DNA of 40,376 bases, from the NCBI GenBank assembly GCA_016931965.1, contig JAFGDT010000110.1, forward strand, positions 1-40,376, written 5' to 3'. The notes below the pieces were generated by a model, which saw only the letters and a list, made by a program, of their open reading frames with translations, was not told the DNA's origin and ran no database searches. Source of the stretch: a bacterium. Its GTDB lineage: Bacteria; Zhuqueibacterota; QNDG01; DSAB01. A program made the position numbers and the translations under genes. This document shows, in pieces, positions 1 through 8,925 of this stretch; position 1 is the stretch's first letter, and each line of letters opens with the position of its first letter.

Positions 1-117
1 GAAAAAGTCTCGAAAGGTCATATTTGTCATCCTGAACTTGTTTCAGGATCTTATTAGTAATCAATCATTTATGAGATTCCGGATCAATCCCGGAATGACA
101 TGGTTTAAGACTTTTTC
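1..117. repeat. Composite intergenic stem-loop repeat with terminal inverted arms
   Basis: The arms gaaaaagtct (1-10) and agactttttc (108-117) are perfect inverted repeats. Between them lie two more hairpins: atcctgaa/ttcaggat (29-36/42-49) and attccgg/ccggaat (76-82/90-96), the latter followed by the aatgaca tail seen in other repeats of this window. It is non-coding and resembles REP-like intergenic repeats common in uncultured bacteria. The left arm may extend beyond the window edge. Confidence 0.6.
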
Positions 118-345
118 AACAGTCTCTCAAGGGAAGATGTGTATAGCGGTAGGGATATCAGCCCAGAGTATTGAATTGGAAAAGGGATATTCTTCCTGGT
201 TATGTCAATGATAACCAACTCGAGTAGTGGCTCATGTCTATCCGGTATATAACTTCGAGATATGTATCCTGTCTATTTTGCAATAAGGATGGATATCCTG
301 GCCTATGAGAAATTGCAGACTCTTAATCCATCATGTAAGGATATA
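118..345. other. Intergenic stretch without a recognisable gene
   Basis: This stretch follows the repeat at 1-117 and precedes the stop codon of the DUF1080 gene on the minus strand. I see short open stretches interrupted by stops in all frames and no terminator with a clear T-tract. It could hold a decayed coding fragment, but no family could be recognised. Confidence 0.4.
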
Positions 346-1344
346 TTATTCCCCTTCTATTAGCCAAATATTCCGGAATTGGATATTGTGGCCGATGTCG
401 TGGTGCTGGAGGCTGATTGAGCCTTTACTCTTATGTTCAGCGTTTCTGTTGGCTGTTGGATAAGGGATTTCTAAATTGTCATGTATTTTAACACCGTTGT
501 GCAGCACTGTGATTTTCGGCAATGCAACAATTTCTCCATTTGTGTCCATCTCCGGCGCTTGAAAAGTAATGTCGTATGTTTGCCAGGTGTTCGGAGGAAA
601 ACTGGCATTGATCAGCGGTCTTTCTATATTGTAAATGGCACCACAATCACCCGATGTCTGGAAAACACCGTAAGAATCCAGAACCTGTATTTCATACGTT
701 TCGTTCAGAATGATCCCGCTGTTACAGCGCAATTGGTCCAAATGTTGTGATTCCACTGGCAGCTTGAACTCGATATGCAGGTGCTGAATATCTCCGAATT
801 GTTCGATTGTGCGATTGGATCCGGTTCCTGGGACAATTCTCATGCTGCCGTCATCGAGTGCTGCCCAATTCGGGTTTGACCAGGCGCTCATATCCGGTGC
901 TACATCCGGTGTATACGGCAGAAGGATAACGGCATTCTCGGGGGGCGCCATCCCTTCGGTTGGGGACTGCCTCTCCATTTTCTGAAGCTCAAACCGTTGA
1001 CCGTACCCGCCCTGGATATTCATATTCCCTTCTTGAATATTGCCCTGCCAGGGATAACCGCCCATCCTGCCAAAAATGGATATCTGCCGATTCTGGCCGA
1101 TACCGTTCAGTTCAAGCTGTATGCCTTCCTGCTCATCACTTTCCGGGGTTGCTTTTAGGATGATCCGATAGTAATTTCCTCCCTCTCCAACAACCTGTGC
1201 AGAAGCTTCCATTCTGTGTATTGCATCAGCATAAAAAATGCCTTTATAGCCCCCGATATTGGATTGAGACATAATCGGATTATTCAAAAAGAGAGCACCC
1301 ATGGCTGCCCAAAACGTCGTTTTGTAAATAGAATTCTTTTTCAT
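346..1344 (-). CDS. Exported DUF1080 (3-keto-disaccharide hydrolase type) protein
   Basis: 332 residues. An N-terminal signal peptide (Lys-rich start, hydrophobic stretch to about residue 27) predicts export. The C-terminal half (about 155-332) has the DUF1080 concanavalin-like layout: HLHIEFKLP, then NSGIIL, YEIQVLDSYG, a DCGAIYN segment, WQTYDITFQAP, the strand ITVLHNGVKIHDN and a closing LQHHDIGHNIQFRNIWL. Members of this family cleave 3-keto-glycosides in Bacteroides-type bacteria. The first half is a beta-rich region of unknown function. The start has AAAGGA 8-9 bases upstream. It is the last gene of the sulfatase run, 104 bases after the preceding stop, so it may work on the desulfated product. 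The family call is firm; the hydrolase activity is inferred. Confidence 0.8.
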   Translation of the reverse strand: MKKNSIYKTTFWAAMGALFLNNPIMSQSNIGGYKGIFYADAIHRMEASAQVVGEGGNYYRIILKATPESDEQEGIQLELNGIGQNRQISIFGRMGGYPWQGNIQEGNMNIQGGYGQRFELQKMERQSPTEGMAPPENAVILLPYTPDVAPDMSAWSNPNWAALDDGSMRIVPGTGSNRTIEQFGDIQHLHIEFKLPVESQHLDQLRCNSGIILNETYEIQVLDSYGVFQTSGDCGAIYNIERPLINASFPPNTWQTYDITFQAPEMDTNGEIVALPKITVLHNGVKIHDNLEIPYPTANRNAEHKSKGSISLQHHDIGHNIQFRNIWLIEGE

Positions 1345-1448
1345 GCGATGATTCCTTTCCTGTAGGTTGATGATTGATTTAAAAATCTCAAATACTTTAT
1401 TTCCCGATGCTTTTTTGAACCACCTCTTTCTAAAGATCCGGCTGTCTG

Positions 1449-3035
1449 CTATACCTTTTCTTTGTCAGGCTGGAGGGGCGGCAATTGATACACTTCCCGG
1501 AGGCGCTGCAATTCCAGTTTCAGTTCGGCGATAATATCCGCATACTCGGGATTTTCGTATTCACTTTTCATTTCTTGAGGATCCTTTTCGAGATCATAAA
1601 GTTCCCATTCCCCCAGATCGTAGAAATGAATCAGCTTGTGTCGTTTGGTTGCCACACCCTCGTGACGACGGACGCTGTGAACAGCGGGGTATTCATAATA
1701 ATGGTAGTAAAGACCTGTACGCCAATCTCGAGGGGTTTTACCGGTCATGACCGGCACCAAACTCAATCCCTGCATATCGGCTGGTTGTTCGACTTTGGCC
1801 ATGTCGAGAAATGTCTGGGCAAAGTCGAGGTTGGATACCAGATCATCATTGATACTGCCCGGTTTGATCACGCCCGGCCATCTTGCCAGCAGAGGCGTGC
1901 GATAGGATTCCTCATACATAAACCGTTTGTCAAACCAGCCGTGTTCGCCGAGATAAAATCCCTGATCGGAATTGTACATCAACACTGTGTTTTCAGCCAA
2001 TCCTGTTTCATCGAGGTAATCCAGGATGCGTCCGACTCCCTCGTCAACAGCACGGATGCATCCGAGGTAGTCTTGTAGATAGCGCTGATATTTCCAGCTT
2101 AACAAATCTTTACCTGTCAAATTGGCTTTTTTGAACGTCTCTGTTTTCGGATCGTAGGCTGCATCCCATGTTTGTCGTTGTTCCTCGTTCATGCGGGCAT
2201 AATACCCTCTGGTATAGTATGGAGCGTCCTTATCCTCCGGTTTCACCTTTAGGTCGCTGTTTAATGTCATTGTTTTCTCAACGGACATGTCCTGCCTATT
2301 TGCGGCAGTGCCCCGGCCTTCATAGTCATCAAACAGATTGTCCGGTTCAGGGAATTCAACATCATCAAATATCGTCAAATGACGCAGGGCAGGAGACCAC
2401 TCCCGGTGGGGGGCCTTATGCTGTACCATCAGCATAAAGGGTTTGGAGAGATCACGTTCGTTTTTCAACCATTCGAGGGCTTTGTCTGTAATGATGTCCG
2501 TGCAGTATCCATCGACTCGAATTTGACCTTCTGATGTAAGAAAGTCCGGATTATAATACGAGCCCTGTCCCGGTAAAACCTGGTAAAAATCGAATCCGGT
2601 GGGATCTGATTTCAGATGCCATTTTCCGATGATGGCTGTCTGATATCCTGACTGCTGGAGCAGTTTCGGAAATGTTTGCTGGGTGCCGTCAAATTCGACA
2701 CTGTTGTCAACAACGCCATTGAGATGGCTGTGTTTTCCTGTCAGAATTGTCGCCCTGGAGGGTGCGCAGATGGAGTTAGTGACGCAGCATTTATCAAACC
2801 GCATCCCTTCGTTTGCTATGCGGTCGATGTTGGGGGTGGGCGCGACTTCCGCTAAGCGGCCGCCATAGGCACTGATGGCCTGATAGGCATGGTCATCTGA
2901 AAAGATGAAAATGATGTTGGGCCGACTCCTCCCGATTCCGCAGGATGATAAAAAACGGGAAGAAAATACCAATGCGGCGGAACCGTAACCCATCTTTGCG
3001 AGAAAATCACGGCGTTTGATTGTTTTTCTATTCAT
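1449..3035 (-). CDS. Tat-exported Cys-type sulfatase, lipoprotein-like
   Basis: 528 residues. The N terminus has a twin-arginine motif ([10 protein letters not shown]) followed by a lipobox-like LSSC (Cys32), so it is probably a Tat-exported lipoprotein. The alkaline-phosphatase-fold sulfatase core follows: metal-binding SDD (47-48), the formylglycine site CAPSR with ATILTG (Cys90), IGKWHLK, KAPHREW, and the late metal site [13 protein letters not shown] with a downstream Lys ([10 protein letters not shown]). All expected catalytic positions are present, so it should be active after Cys is converted to formylglycine. Sulfatases of this build remove sulfate from carbohydrates. It starts 50 bases after the preceding sulfatase stop, with AGGGAG upstream. 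The substrate cannot be told from sequence alone. Confidence 0.93.
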   Translation of the reverse strand: MNRKTIKRRDFLAKMGYGSAALVFSSRFLSSCGIGRSRPNIIFIFSDDHAYQAISAYGGRLAEVAPTPNIDRIANEGMRFDKCCVTNSICAPSRATILTGKHSHLNGVVDNSVEFDGTQQTFPKLLQQSGYQTAIIGKWHLKSDPTGFDFYQVLPGQGSYYNPDFLTSEGQIRVDGYCTDIITDKALEWLKNERDLSKPFMLMVQHKAPHREWSPALRHLTIFDDVEFPEPDNLFDDYEGRGTAANRQDMSVEKTMTLNSDLKVKPEDKDAPYYTRGYYARMNEEQRQTWDAAYDPKTETFKKANLTGKDLLSWKYQRYLQDYLGCIRAVDEGVGRILDYLDETGLAENTVLMYNSDQGFYLGEHGWFDKRFMYEESYRTPLLARWPGVIKPGSINDDLVSNLDFAQTFLDMAKVEQPADMQGLSLVPVMTGKTPRDWRTGLYYHYYEYPAVHSVRRHEGVATKRHKLIHFYDLGEWELYDLEKDPQEMKSEYENPEYADIIAELKLELQRLREVYQLPPLQPDKEKV

Positions 3036-3085
3036 TTGAATTGTCTCCCTTTATTTATATCAAATATTCAATATGGCATAATCCG

Positions 3086-4681
3086 TTACCTTTTTAAATG
3101 GGCCATGGTGAATCGGTAATCGTTTTCCATTTCCCTTAATTTAACGGGCATGGCCTGTGCAAGGTCGTATAATTCGGTTGGATCGATTTCCATATTGTAG
3201 AGTTCCCATTTGCCGTTGTTGACTCTGACGATTTTCCAATTTTTCTGACGAAACATTCTGAATCTCTCGGTAAAACCGGATATAAAAAAATCCGGTTCTT
3301 TTCTTATTTTTCCTTTAAAGACAGGAAGCAGAGATTGGCCATGAAGCGGAATGGTTGGTTTGTCCTGAACCTGTTCGGGATAATCGATACCGATTAGGTC
3401 CAAAATTGTGGTGAACAGATCAACCACATGACCGGGCTGATCTGTAATCGTTCCTCTATCAATGATGCCGGGCCAGTGTGCAATAAAGTGGGTATTACAA
3501 CCTCCTTCGTGTCCGTTCTGTTTGTAATAACGAAATGGGGTATTCCCCACATTGGCCCAGGAGGTATTCAGGCAGCGGTAAGAAGCAGGTCCACCTGGTG
3601 GTATATTGAAATCTTTATTGCTGTCAAAGGGACAGGATCCGTTGTCCGAGAAAAAGAGGATCAATGTATTTTCCATCCTGCCAGCCTCTTCCACTTTTTT
3701 CAGGACGCGGCCTATATTTTGATCCATCCGGTCAATCATCCCTGCAAAAACGGACATTTCCAGATCAAATTCATCTTTTTCCCTCTCGGATAAAGATTCC
3801 CATGGGCGATATTTGGGTATCTTTGCCCTTCGTTCTTCATCCCCTTCTGGATGTCCCCGAAATTGATTGGTGTTGTCACTGGGGGGGCTAAGTGCACAGT
3901 CTGGATCGATGACACCGATTTCTTTCATTCTCTCAAAACGTTCCCGGCGAATAACATCCCATCCTTCTTTATACGTTCCTCTGTATTTCTGAATATCGGT
4001 TTCTCTTGCCTGCAGGGGATAATGGGCGACATGGTAGGGCAGGTATAAGAAAAAGGGATCCTCTTTATCCATCACATTCTCCAACCAGTCCAAAGCGTAA
4101 TCTGTGATCACGTCCGTTTTGTAGAAGGGATTTTGTTTCGTTTTGATTTCAGATGGAGTCAGCTCCCGGCCATTCAGGATAAACGGTTTTTCGAATTGAC
4201 CCGATGGCGGAATAAAATATTCGGTTGTAGCCCAGAAAGTGAATGATTGGTCAAAAGTATTTTTTGCATAACAATGCTGGGGTACCCATGTGTCAAAATG
4301 TTCTTTACCGCTCATGATTGTGTGATAACCGGAATCTTTCAGCAGCGGAACAAACGAGATTGCCCTGTCATCACCTTCTATCAGTCCAGTGAACAAACTG
4401 GATCGCGTTGGGTTGCATTTGGCCATGTTGTAAAACTGTTTAAATCGAATACCATTTTCGCCCAATCGATCCAGATTCGGTGTATGAATTTCTGATCCAT
4501 AACAACCGATGTCCGAAAAACCGATGTCATCCCCGATGATCATGATGATATTCGGTCTTTTCCTTTTTTGAGAAGTACAGTGAATTGAGGTGAAAAGTGA
4601 AAATAAAAATCCACTACCCAGTAATTGTAAAAAGTCGCGTCTGGAATGGTCTGTTTGATGCATGGGGAATTGCTCCATCAT
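3086..4681 (-). CDS. Tat-exported Cys-type sulfatase with GKEH variant
   Basis: 531 residues. It begins with a short leader and a Tat motif (SRRDFLQLLG). The sulfatase core has GDDIGFSDIGCYG (Asp51/52), the formylglycine site CNPTR with SSLFTG (Cys89), a HVAHYPL segment and SDNGSCPFD, followed by NTPFRYYKQNGHEGGCNTHF. Two variants stand out. Thr replaces the usual Ser in CxPSR, which CxPxR enzymes tolerate. The usual GKWH reads GKEHFDTW, so the Lys and His remain but Trp is replaced by Glu. The stretch after the Cys site is also shorter than usual. The start is ATGATG with AAGGA five bases upstream, and the gap to the upstream nucleoside hydrolase gene is only 21 bases, so the two are probably co-translated. 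Confidence 0.92.
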   Translation of the reverse strand: MMEQFPMHQTDHSRRDFLQLLGSGFLFSLFTSIHCTSQKRKRPNIIMIIGDDIGFSDIGCYGSEIHTPNLDRLGENGIRFKQFYNMAKCNPTRSSLFTGLIEGDDRAISFVPLLKDSGYHTIMSGKEHFDTWVPQHCYAKNTFDQSFTFWATTEYFIPPSGQFEKPFILNGRELTPSEIKTKQNPFYKTDVITDYALDWLENVMDKEDPFFLYLPYHVAHYPLQARETDIQKYRGTYKEGWDVIRRERFERMKEIGVIDPDCALSPPSDNTNQFRGHPEGDEERRAKIPKYRPWESLSEREKDEFDLEMSVFAGMIDRMDQNIGRVLKKVEEAGRMENTLILFFSDNGSCPFDSNKDFNIPPGGPASYRCLNTSWANVGNTPFRYYKQNGHEGGCNTHFIAHWPGIIDRGTITDQPGHVVDLFTTILDLIGIDYPEQVQDKPTIPLHGQSLLPVFKGKIRKEPDFFISGFTERFRMFRQKNWKIVRVNNGKWELYNMEIDPTELYDLAQAMPVKLREMENDYRFTMAHLKR

Positions 4682-4702
4682 GTATTCCTTCTATTTGACA
4701 GT

Positions 4703-5701
4703 CTATTCTGATTTGACCAACACATCATTTTCCATACAATGAAAGAAATCCTGTATGATTTTTTCTTTGTCGAAATTTTCCCAGATGGTGATTTGACGGA
4801 GATTTTCGGGCTGGTCAATCCAGGTCCCATTCTCCAATTTTGGAGCGGGTATGATGGTCGGCGTTGCCCAGAGCGGATTTTTTGCGATGGCGACTGCGGC
4901 CATATCGTACAACGCACGGGACGGGGGATCACCATATAAGTCAATATTCCTAAATAGATCTATGGAATAATCTCCAAAATTGGTGAATGCTCCGCCGTGT
5001 CTGCCGGTTACAGGATTCAATAACCGTGGTCCTTTTCCGGCCATTTTTTCTTCTATATCGGGCAGGGTGGCTCTTACGGCATCGGTACCCGATGGTTTGC
5101 CGTAACGCACGATGGCAATTTCGAAGTCTACATCCAGATCGAGGATATAACTTAATGCGGAAGGATCGTTCTCCTGGTTGTACTCACCCGGATCAGGATA
5201 ATTGGATCCAAGCCATAAAATTCGAATTCTGGATATGATAGAGGGATCTTTCAGCAGAGCGAGTGCGATATTGGTGAGCTTGCCAATCGGTAATAACAGG
5301 AGCTTACTGTGCGATTCCGTATGGGCGCGATCGATAATGAAATGTACTGCATCTATCCCGTCAAAACCGGGTTCATGGATATGGTCTTTGATCTCGTCGA
5401 AAGTTCCATTTGTCCCCCTGTAGATTTTTATCTCGGGATAGAGATCGCACAATCTGACCACCCTTTCGGCTTCCTTAACATGCTGATCCACATCCCCTCC
5501 GTTTCGTGTGCTGTTTACCGTAATACCTTCGACATCAAAATGGTTGCCGTTAAAGAGCATATAGGCAATGGCATGCTGGTCATCCAGTTCGTTGTTTGCA
5601 TCGGTGTCTAAAATAATCCTTGTTTTCGATGGGTTGTGATGACAACCGGAATAAATGAGTACTGTTATGATCAGAGAAATGATCCATCTGGATGTTTTCA
5701 T
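4703..5701 (-). CDS. Exported nucleoside-hydrolase-like lipoprotein
   Basis: 332 residues from the chosen start. The N terminus is a lipoprotein-like signal (Lys/Arg, a hydrophobic run, then IYSGC). The core opens with RIILDTDANNELDDQHAIAY, the Asp cluster that binds calcium in inosine-uridine-type nucleoside hydrolases, although the classical DTDPGxDDA is replaced by the longer DTDANNELDD. A later KLLLLPIGKLTNIALAL segment and the LWLGSNYP region match the family. Such proteins hydrolyse N-ribosides, but exported relatives inside sugar-utilisation loci probably act on other furanosides. An in-frame upstream extension of 18 codons was rejected because it would bury the signal peptide. Its position between two sulfatases suggests a role on the same glycan or nucleoside-containing substrate, which is inference. 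Confidence 0.83.
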   Translation of the reverse strand: MKTSRWIISLIITVLIYSGCHHNPSKTRIILDTDANNELDDQHAIAYMLFNGNHFDVEGITVNSTRNGGDVDQHVKEAERVVRLCDLYPEIKIYRGTNGTFDEIKDHIHEPGFDGIDAVHFIIDRAHTESHSKLLLLPIGKLTNIALALLKDPSIISRIRILWLGSNYPDPGEYNQENDPSALSYILDLDVDFEIAIVRYGKPSGTDAVRATLPDIEEKMAGKGPRLLNPVTGRHGGAFTNFGDYSIDLFRNIDLYGDPPSRALYDMAAVAIAKNPLWATPTIIPAPKLENGTWIDQPENLRQITIWENFDKEKIIQDFFHCMENDVLVKSE

Positions 5702-5871
5702 GATATATCCGTCTTTCATTATTACCGATAGATGGCTGTTGGTAGGAAAGAGCAACCGGATCCGGACTTTCTTGAAATCAATCGTAGTGGCCCGCTTTGC
5801 TGATTGTATTCCAAAATCTTATAACCAGTCCATATTGACCGTGCTCGGACTTTTCTTTCAAATCGCTTTCT

Positions 5872-7461
5872 TTACTTTGATTGGGTCTTGGCCTCAGCAT
5901 ACCAAATCTGCCAACGGTTTATCATCTCCTTTAGCTGCTCGGGCTTCTCTGTTGAAATGTTGCGGTTTTCATTTCGGTCATTGGATAGATCATACAGCTC
6001 CCATTTCTGATCGTAAAATACGGCTTTCATGTTGCCTTCGCGGATACCGCCGCCCCTGTTCCATTTCCAGTACAACGGGCGTTCCCGTTTGATTGAACGG
6101 GATTGTAATGCGGGTATCAGACTGGTCCCCTGCATTGGTGTTACAGGTTTGTTGTTGTGCATCGTCGGGTATTTTGATCCTGTAATGTCCACCAGACTTG
6201 CCATGATATCGATGAAATGGACCGGTTCACGGCAGAAGCTGCCGGGCTTTTTGATCTTGCCCGGCCAGTTCATGATGAAGGGGGTGCAAATACCTCCCTC
6301 ATGCGTATAATTTTTCCAGAAACGCATGGGCGTGTTCTGTACCGTAGCCCAGTTGATGCCCACAGTCTCAAAACTGGAGACCGTGCCGAAATCGTCGATT
6401 TGTGTGGATAGAACAGTCGCCCCGGTTTCTTCGGCGCAAGCGCCATTGTCAGAGGCGAAGAAAATAAGCGTATTATTGAGTCTTTCCTGTTTGCGCACTT
6501 TGTCCAGTACTTTACCGATATTCTGATCCAGCCTGTCGATCATGGCGGCATAGATTTCCATGCGCCGTTTTTCTTTTTCAAGATTATCCCCACTCAATTT
6601 TTCCCATGGGCCAGGTCTGGGATTCAGTGGTAATGGTGTAATATCAGGATCAATGAGACCCAAACCGATCTGCCGTTCATACCGCGCGTTCTGTATCGCC
6701 TCATAGCCACCGTCATATAGACCTTTGTATTTGGCTATGTCTTCTGGCCAGGCGTGGAGCGGATAGTGTGGGGCATTATAGGCAAGATAGAGAAAGAAAG
6801 GTTTATTCATGGTGGCGGGTTCATCCAGCCATCTCAGGGCTTTGTCTGTAAAAGCATCGGTGGTATAAAAGTCTCTGTTTTTCGGTGTAAAGGGGTAATA
6901 GGTTTTTTCGTCGTCGCACCAGTAGCGGGTTCGTTTGCGACCGGGTTCAGGTTCGCCCTCACGCTTTTCACCGGGATTCCAGTAATTGCAACAACCATCA
7001 CGCAGTCCGTAATAATGGTCAAAGCCGCGGTCATAGAGGTTTTCAGTTCCGTGATGTTTGCCGGAGGCCAGGGTGCGGTAGCCCACTGTCTTGAGGACCT
7101 CTCCGAGTGTGACGGCCCGGGTTATCTCGCCCGGTGCTTCATCCATACCGCATTGCTGGGCATAGACACCGGTGAGCAGAGAGGCCCGCGAGGGAAAACA
7201 CTTTGCGGTGTTATAACACTGGGTAAAGCGTATTCCATTCTCAGCCAGACTGTCGATGTTGGGCGTTTTGATTTCTCCACCATAACAACCCAGATCAGAC
7301 CAGCCCATGTCATCGACCAGAATGAGGATAATGTTGGGATGGTTCGAGGAGCTTTTATCCTGAACAACACAATTCTTAAAATTCAGACTTGTGGATGCAA
7401 TTAAGCCCAACCCGACTTGCTTCAGGAATGACCGACGGTTATATTGATGATATGCATCCAT
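5872..7461 (-). CDS. Tat-exported Cys-type sulfatase
   Basis: 529 residues. A Tat motif (NRRSFLKQVG) and a hydrophobic stretch lead into the sulfatase core: LVDDMGWSDLGCYGG (Asp50/51), the formylglycine site KCFPSR with ASLLTG (Cys88), SGKHHGTEN in place of GKWHLG, NAPHYPLHAWPED, SDNGACAEETG and NTPMRFWKNYTHEGG. The build closely follows arylsulfatase A-like enzymes, with an insertion around 150-180 containing several charged residues. The C terminus ends after a KWELYDLSNDR motif, as expected for the small C-terminal subdomain. AAGGA lies six bases before the ATG. A gap of about 170 bases separates it from the downstream nucleoside hydrolase, so a secondary promoter there is possible, though none was identified. 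The substrate is unknown. Confidence 0.93.
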   Translation of the reverse strand: MDAYHQYNRRSFLKQVGLGLIASTSLNFKNCVVQDKSSSNHPNIILILVDDMGWSDLGCYGGEIKTPNIDSLAENGIRFTQCYNTAKCFPSRASLLTGVYAQQCGMDEAPGEITRAVTLGEVLKTVGYRTLASGKHHGTENLYDRGFDHYYGLRDGCCNYWNPGEKREGEPEPGRKRTRYWCDDEKTYYPFTPKNRDFYTTDAFTDKALRWLDEPATMNKPFFLYLAYNAPHYPLHAWPEDIAKYKGLYDGGYEAIQNARYERQIGLGLIDPDITPLPLNPRPGPWEKLSGDNLEKEKRRMEIYAAMIDRLDQNIGKVLDKVRKQERLNNTLIFFASDNGACAEETGATVLSTQIDDFGTVSSFETVGINWATVQNTPMRFWKNYTHEGGICTPFIMNWPGKIKKPGSFCREPVHFIDIMASLVDITGSKYPTMHNNKPVTPMQGTSLIPALQSRSIKRERPLYWKWNRGGGIREGNMKAVFYDQKWELYDLSNDRNENRNISTEKPEQLKEMINRWQIWYAEAKTQSK

Positions 7462-7568
7462 TTTTTTCCTTCAATCCGGATATATTATTTGAGGCAGTTT
7501 GGTTCACCAGGCTTGACAAGATCACGCGCTTATCGTATTTCGAATACTTTGGTTTTTATTTTCAGGTC

Positions 7569-8900
7569 TTATCTTATGTTTTTATACTGTTCAAGTGCAT
7601 TCTCGAGCATTTTTCTTATGGATAATTCGGGTTCCCCCAGGTCTTCGGTGTGCAATGGTACTTTCTCAAGTATGTCGTTTTGAATATCGTAAAATTCACC
7701 CGTCTGGTAAAGCTTGTACCGATGATTTCTGGCAAATACCCTGGCTTCCTCAACGTTCCCGTTTCTGGAAAACCAGCAGTATATCCATTCCCTCGGATTT
7801 CCTTTTTCTCCTTTTAATTGAGGCAAGAAACTGCGGCCGTCGATTTTCAAATCCCGGTGTGTGGTCAATTCCGTACAATCACAAATTGTGGGGAAAATAT
7901 CACTGAAATCCACCATGTCCCGACAGATGTGCCCTTCCGGTGTCACACCCGGCCAGTTCACAATTAGAGGAACATGGGTTCCCGCATCCGTCGTCAATCC
8001 TTTGCCCCCGGAAATCTCCTTGTGATCCAAATAGGAGACCACGGGCTCGTCGGTTCCGTTATCACCGGTAAAAAGGACCAATGTGTTCTCCCGCAGGCTC
8101 AGTTCTTCAAGTTTATTGACTATTTTGCCGACCATTTTATCCATATAGCTTACCATGTTTCCAAAATATTTGATATCCCCTTTATAGTTCAAAGAACCAC
8201 TGCTTTTTGGATTCCAGTCTGAGGAGTCGGGAGTCGGATCAAAAGGACAATGGGTGAGAATCATGGGGTAATAGAGTAAAAATGGCCTGTTCTGATTGTG
8301 CTGCATAAAGTCACAAGCGTAATCACTGACCACATCTGGGCCATATTCTCCATTTGTGTAGTTCACTTCTTCATGATTTATTTCGAGCTTGGGATTGGGG
8401 TAACGTGTATCCCGATTCTCATCATCCATTCTTCTCCGGGTCAGTTGCCACAAACAGTATTCGTCAAATCCAAAATGGTGAGGTGCTTCCAATCCTCCTC
8501 CCAGTTGCCATTTACCCACAACGCAGGTTGCATAACCTACCTGCTTGAGCAGATTTGCAAATGTGACCTGACTTGTATCCAACACGCCAAAATCTGTATA
8601 ATTTCGAACATTGTAGATCCCTGTCATGAGTTGTACACGTGATGGTGTGCACAACGGTTGAGCATAACAGTGTTCAAAACGTGTTCCTTCTGCAGCCAAT
8701 CGATCTAGGACAGGTGTGCTATATGAATTGCCGCCATTGGCTCCAATACATTCGAAACCAAGATCATCGGCCATGATGAGGACGATGTTGGGTTTCTGTT
8801 TTCTACCGGACGTGCATCGCCATGTTATGAAAAGCGAGCTCAGAATCCCCCCGCTTACTGTCTTTAAAAAATCCCGCCTGGAATTATTCGTTTTATCCAT
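7569..8900 (-). CDS. Tat-exported Cys-type sulfatase with GKWQ variant
   Basis: 443 residues, the shortest sulfatase of the set. A Tat motif (SRRDFLKTVSGG) precedes the core: MADDLGFECIG (Asp45/46), the formylglycine site LCTPSR (Cys84), VGKWQLGGG (Lys130, with Gln132 where His is usual), LTHCPFDPTP and TGDNGTDEP. A Lys in the stretch ISGGKGLTTDAGTHVP fits the Lys near the sulfate. The GKWQ form recurs in some environmental sulfatases as I remember them, so it probably marks a subfamily rather than inactivation, but that is not proven. The ATG has AAAGGA about ten bases upstream and lies 25 bases downstream of the HEAT-tailed sulfatase stop. It is therefore the second gene of the operon. Confidence 0.92.
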   Translation of the reverse strand: MDKTNNSRRDFLKTVSGGILSSLFITWRCTSGRKQKPNIVLIMADDLGFECIGANGGNSYSTPVLDRLAAEGTRFEHCYAQPLCTPSRVQLMTGIYNVRNYTDFGVLDTSQVTFANLLKQVGYATCVVGKWQLGGGLEAPHHFGFDEYCLWQLTRRRMDDENRDTRYPNPKLEINHEEVNYTNGEYGPDVVSDYACDFMQHNQNRPFLLYYPMILTHCPFDPTPDSSDWNPKSSGSLNYKGDIKYFGNMVSYMDKMVGKIVNKLEELSLRENTLVLFTGDNGTDEPVVSYLDHKEISGGKGLTTDAGTHVPLIVNWPGVTPEGHICRDMVDFSDIFPTICDCTELTTHRDLKIDGRSFLPQLKGEKGNPREWIYCWFSRNGNVEEARVFARNHRYKLYQTGEFYDIQNDILEKVPLHTEDLGEPELSIRKMLENALEQYKNIR

Positions 8901-8925
8901 GCAACCCTATTCCTTTCCAATAGGA

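Noticed and set aside
6754-7404. Plus-strand open frame of 216 codons inside a sulfatase gene
   Set aside because: It is antisense to a complete sulfatase with all motifs, has no family resemblance and no ribosome binding site.
7569-8900. Inactive sulfatase (pseudoenzyme)
   Set aside because: The formylglycine Cys, metal ligands and catalytic Lys residues are all present; one His-to-Gln change alone is not enough.
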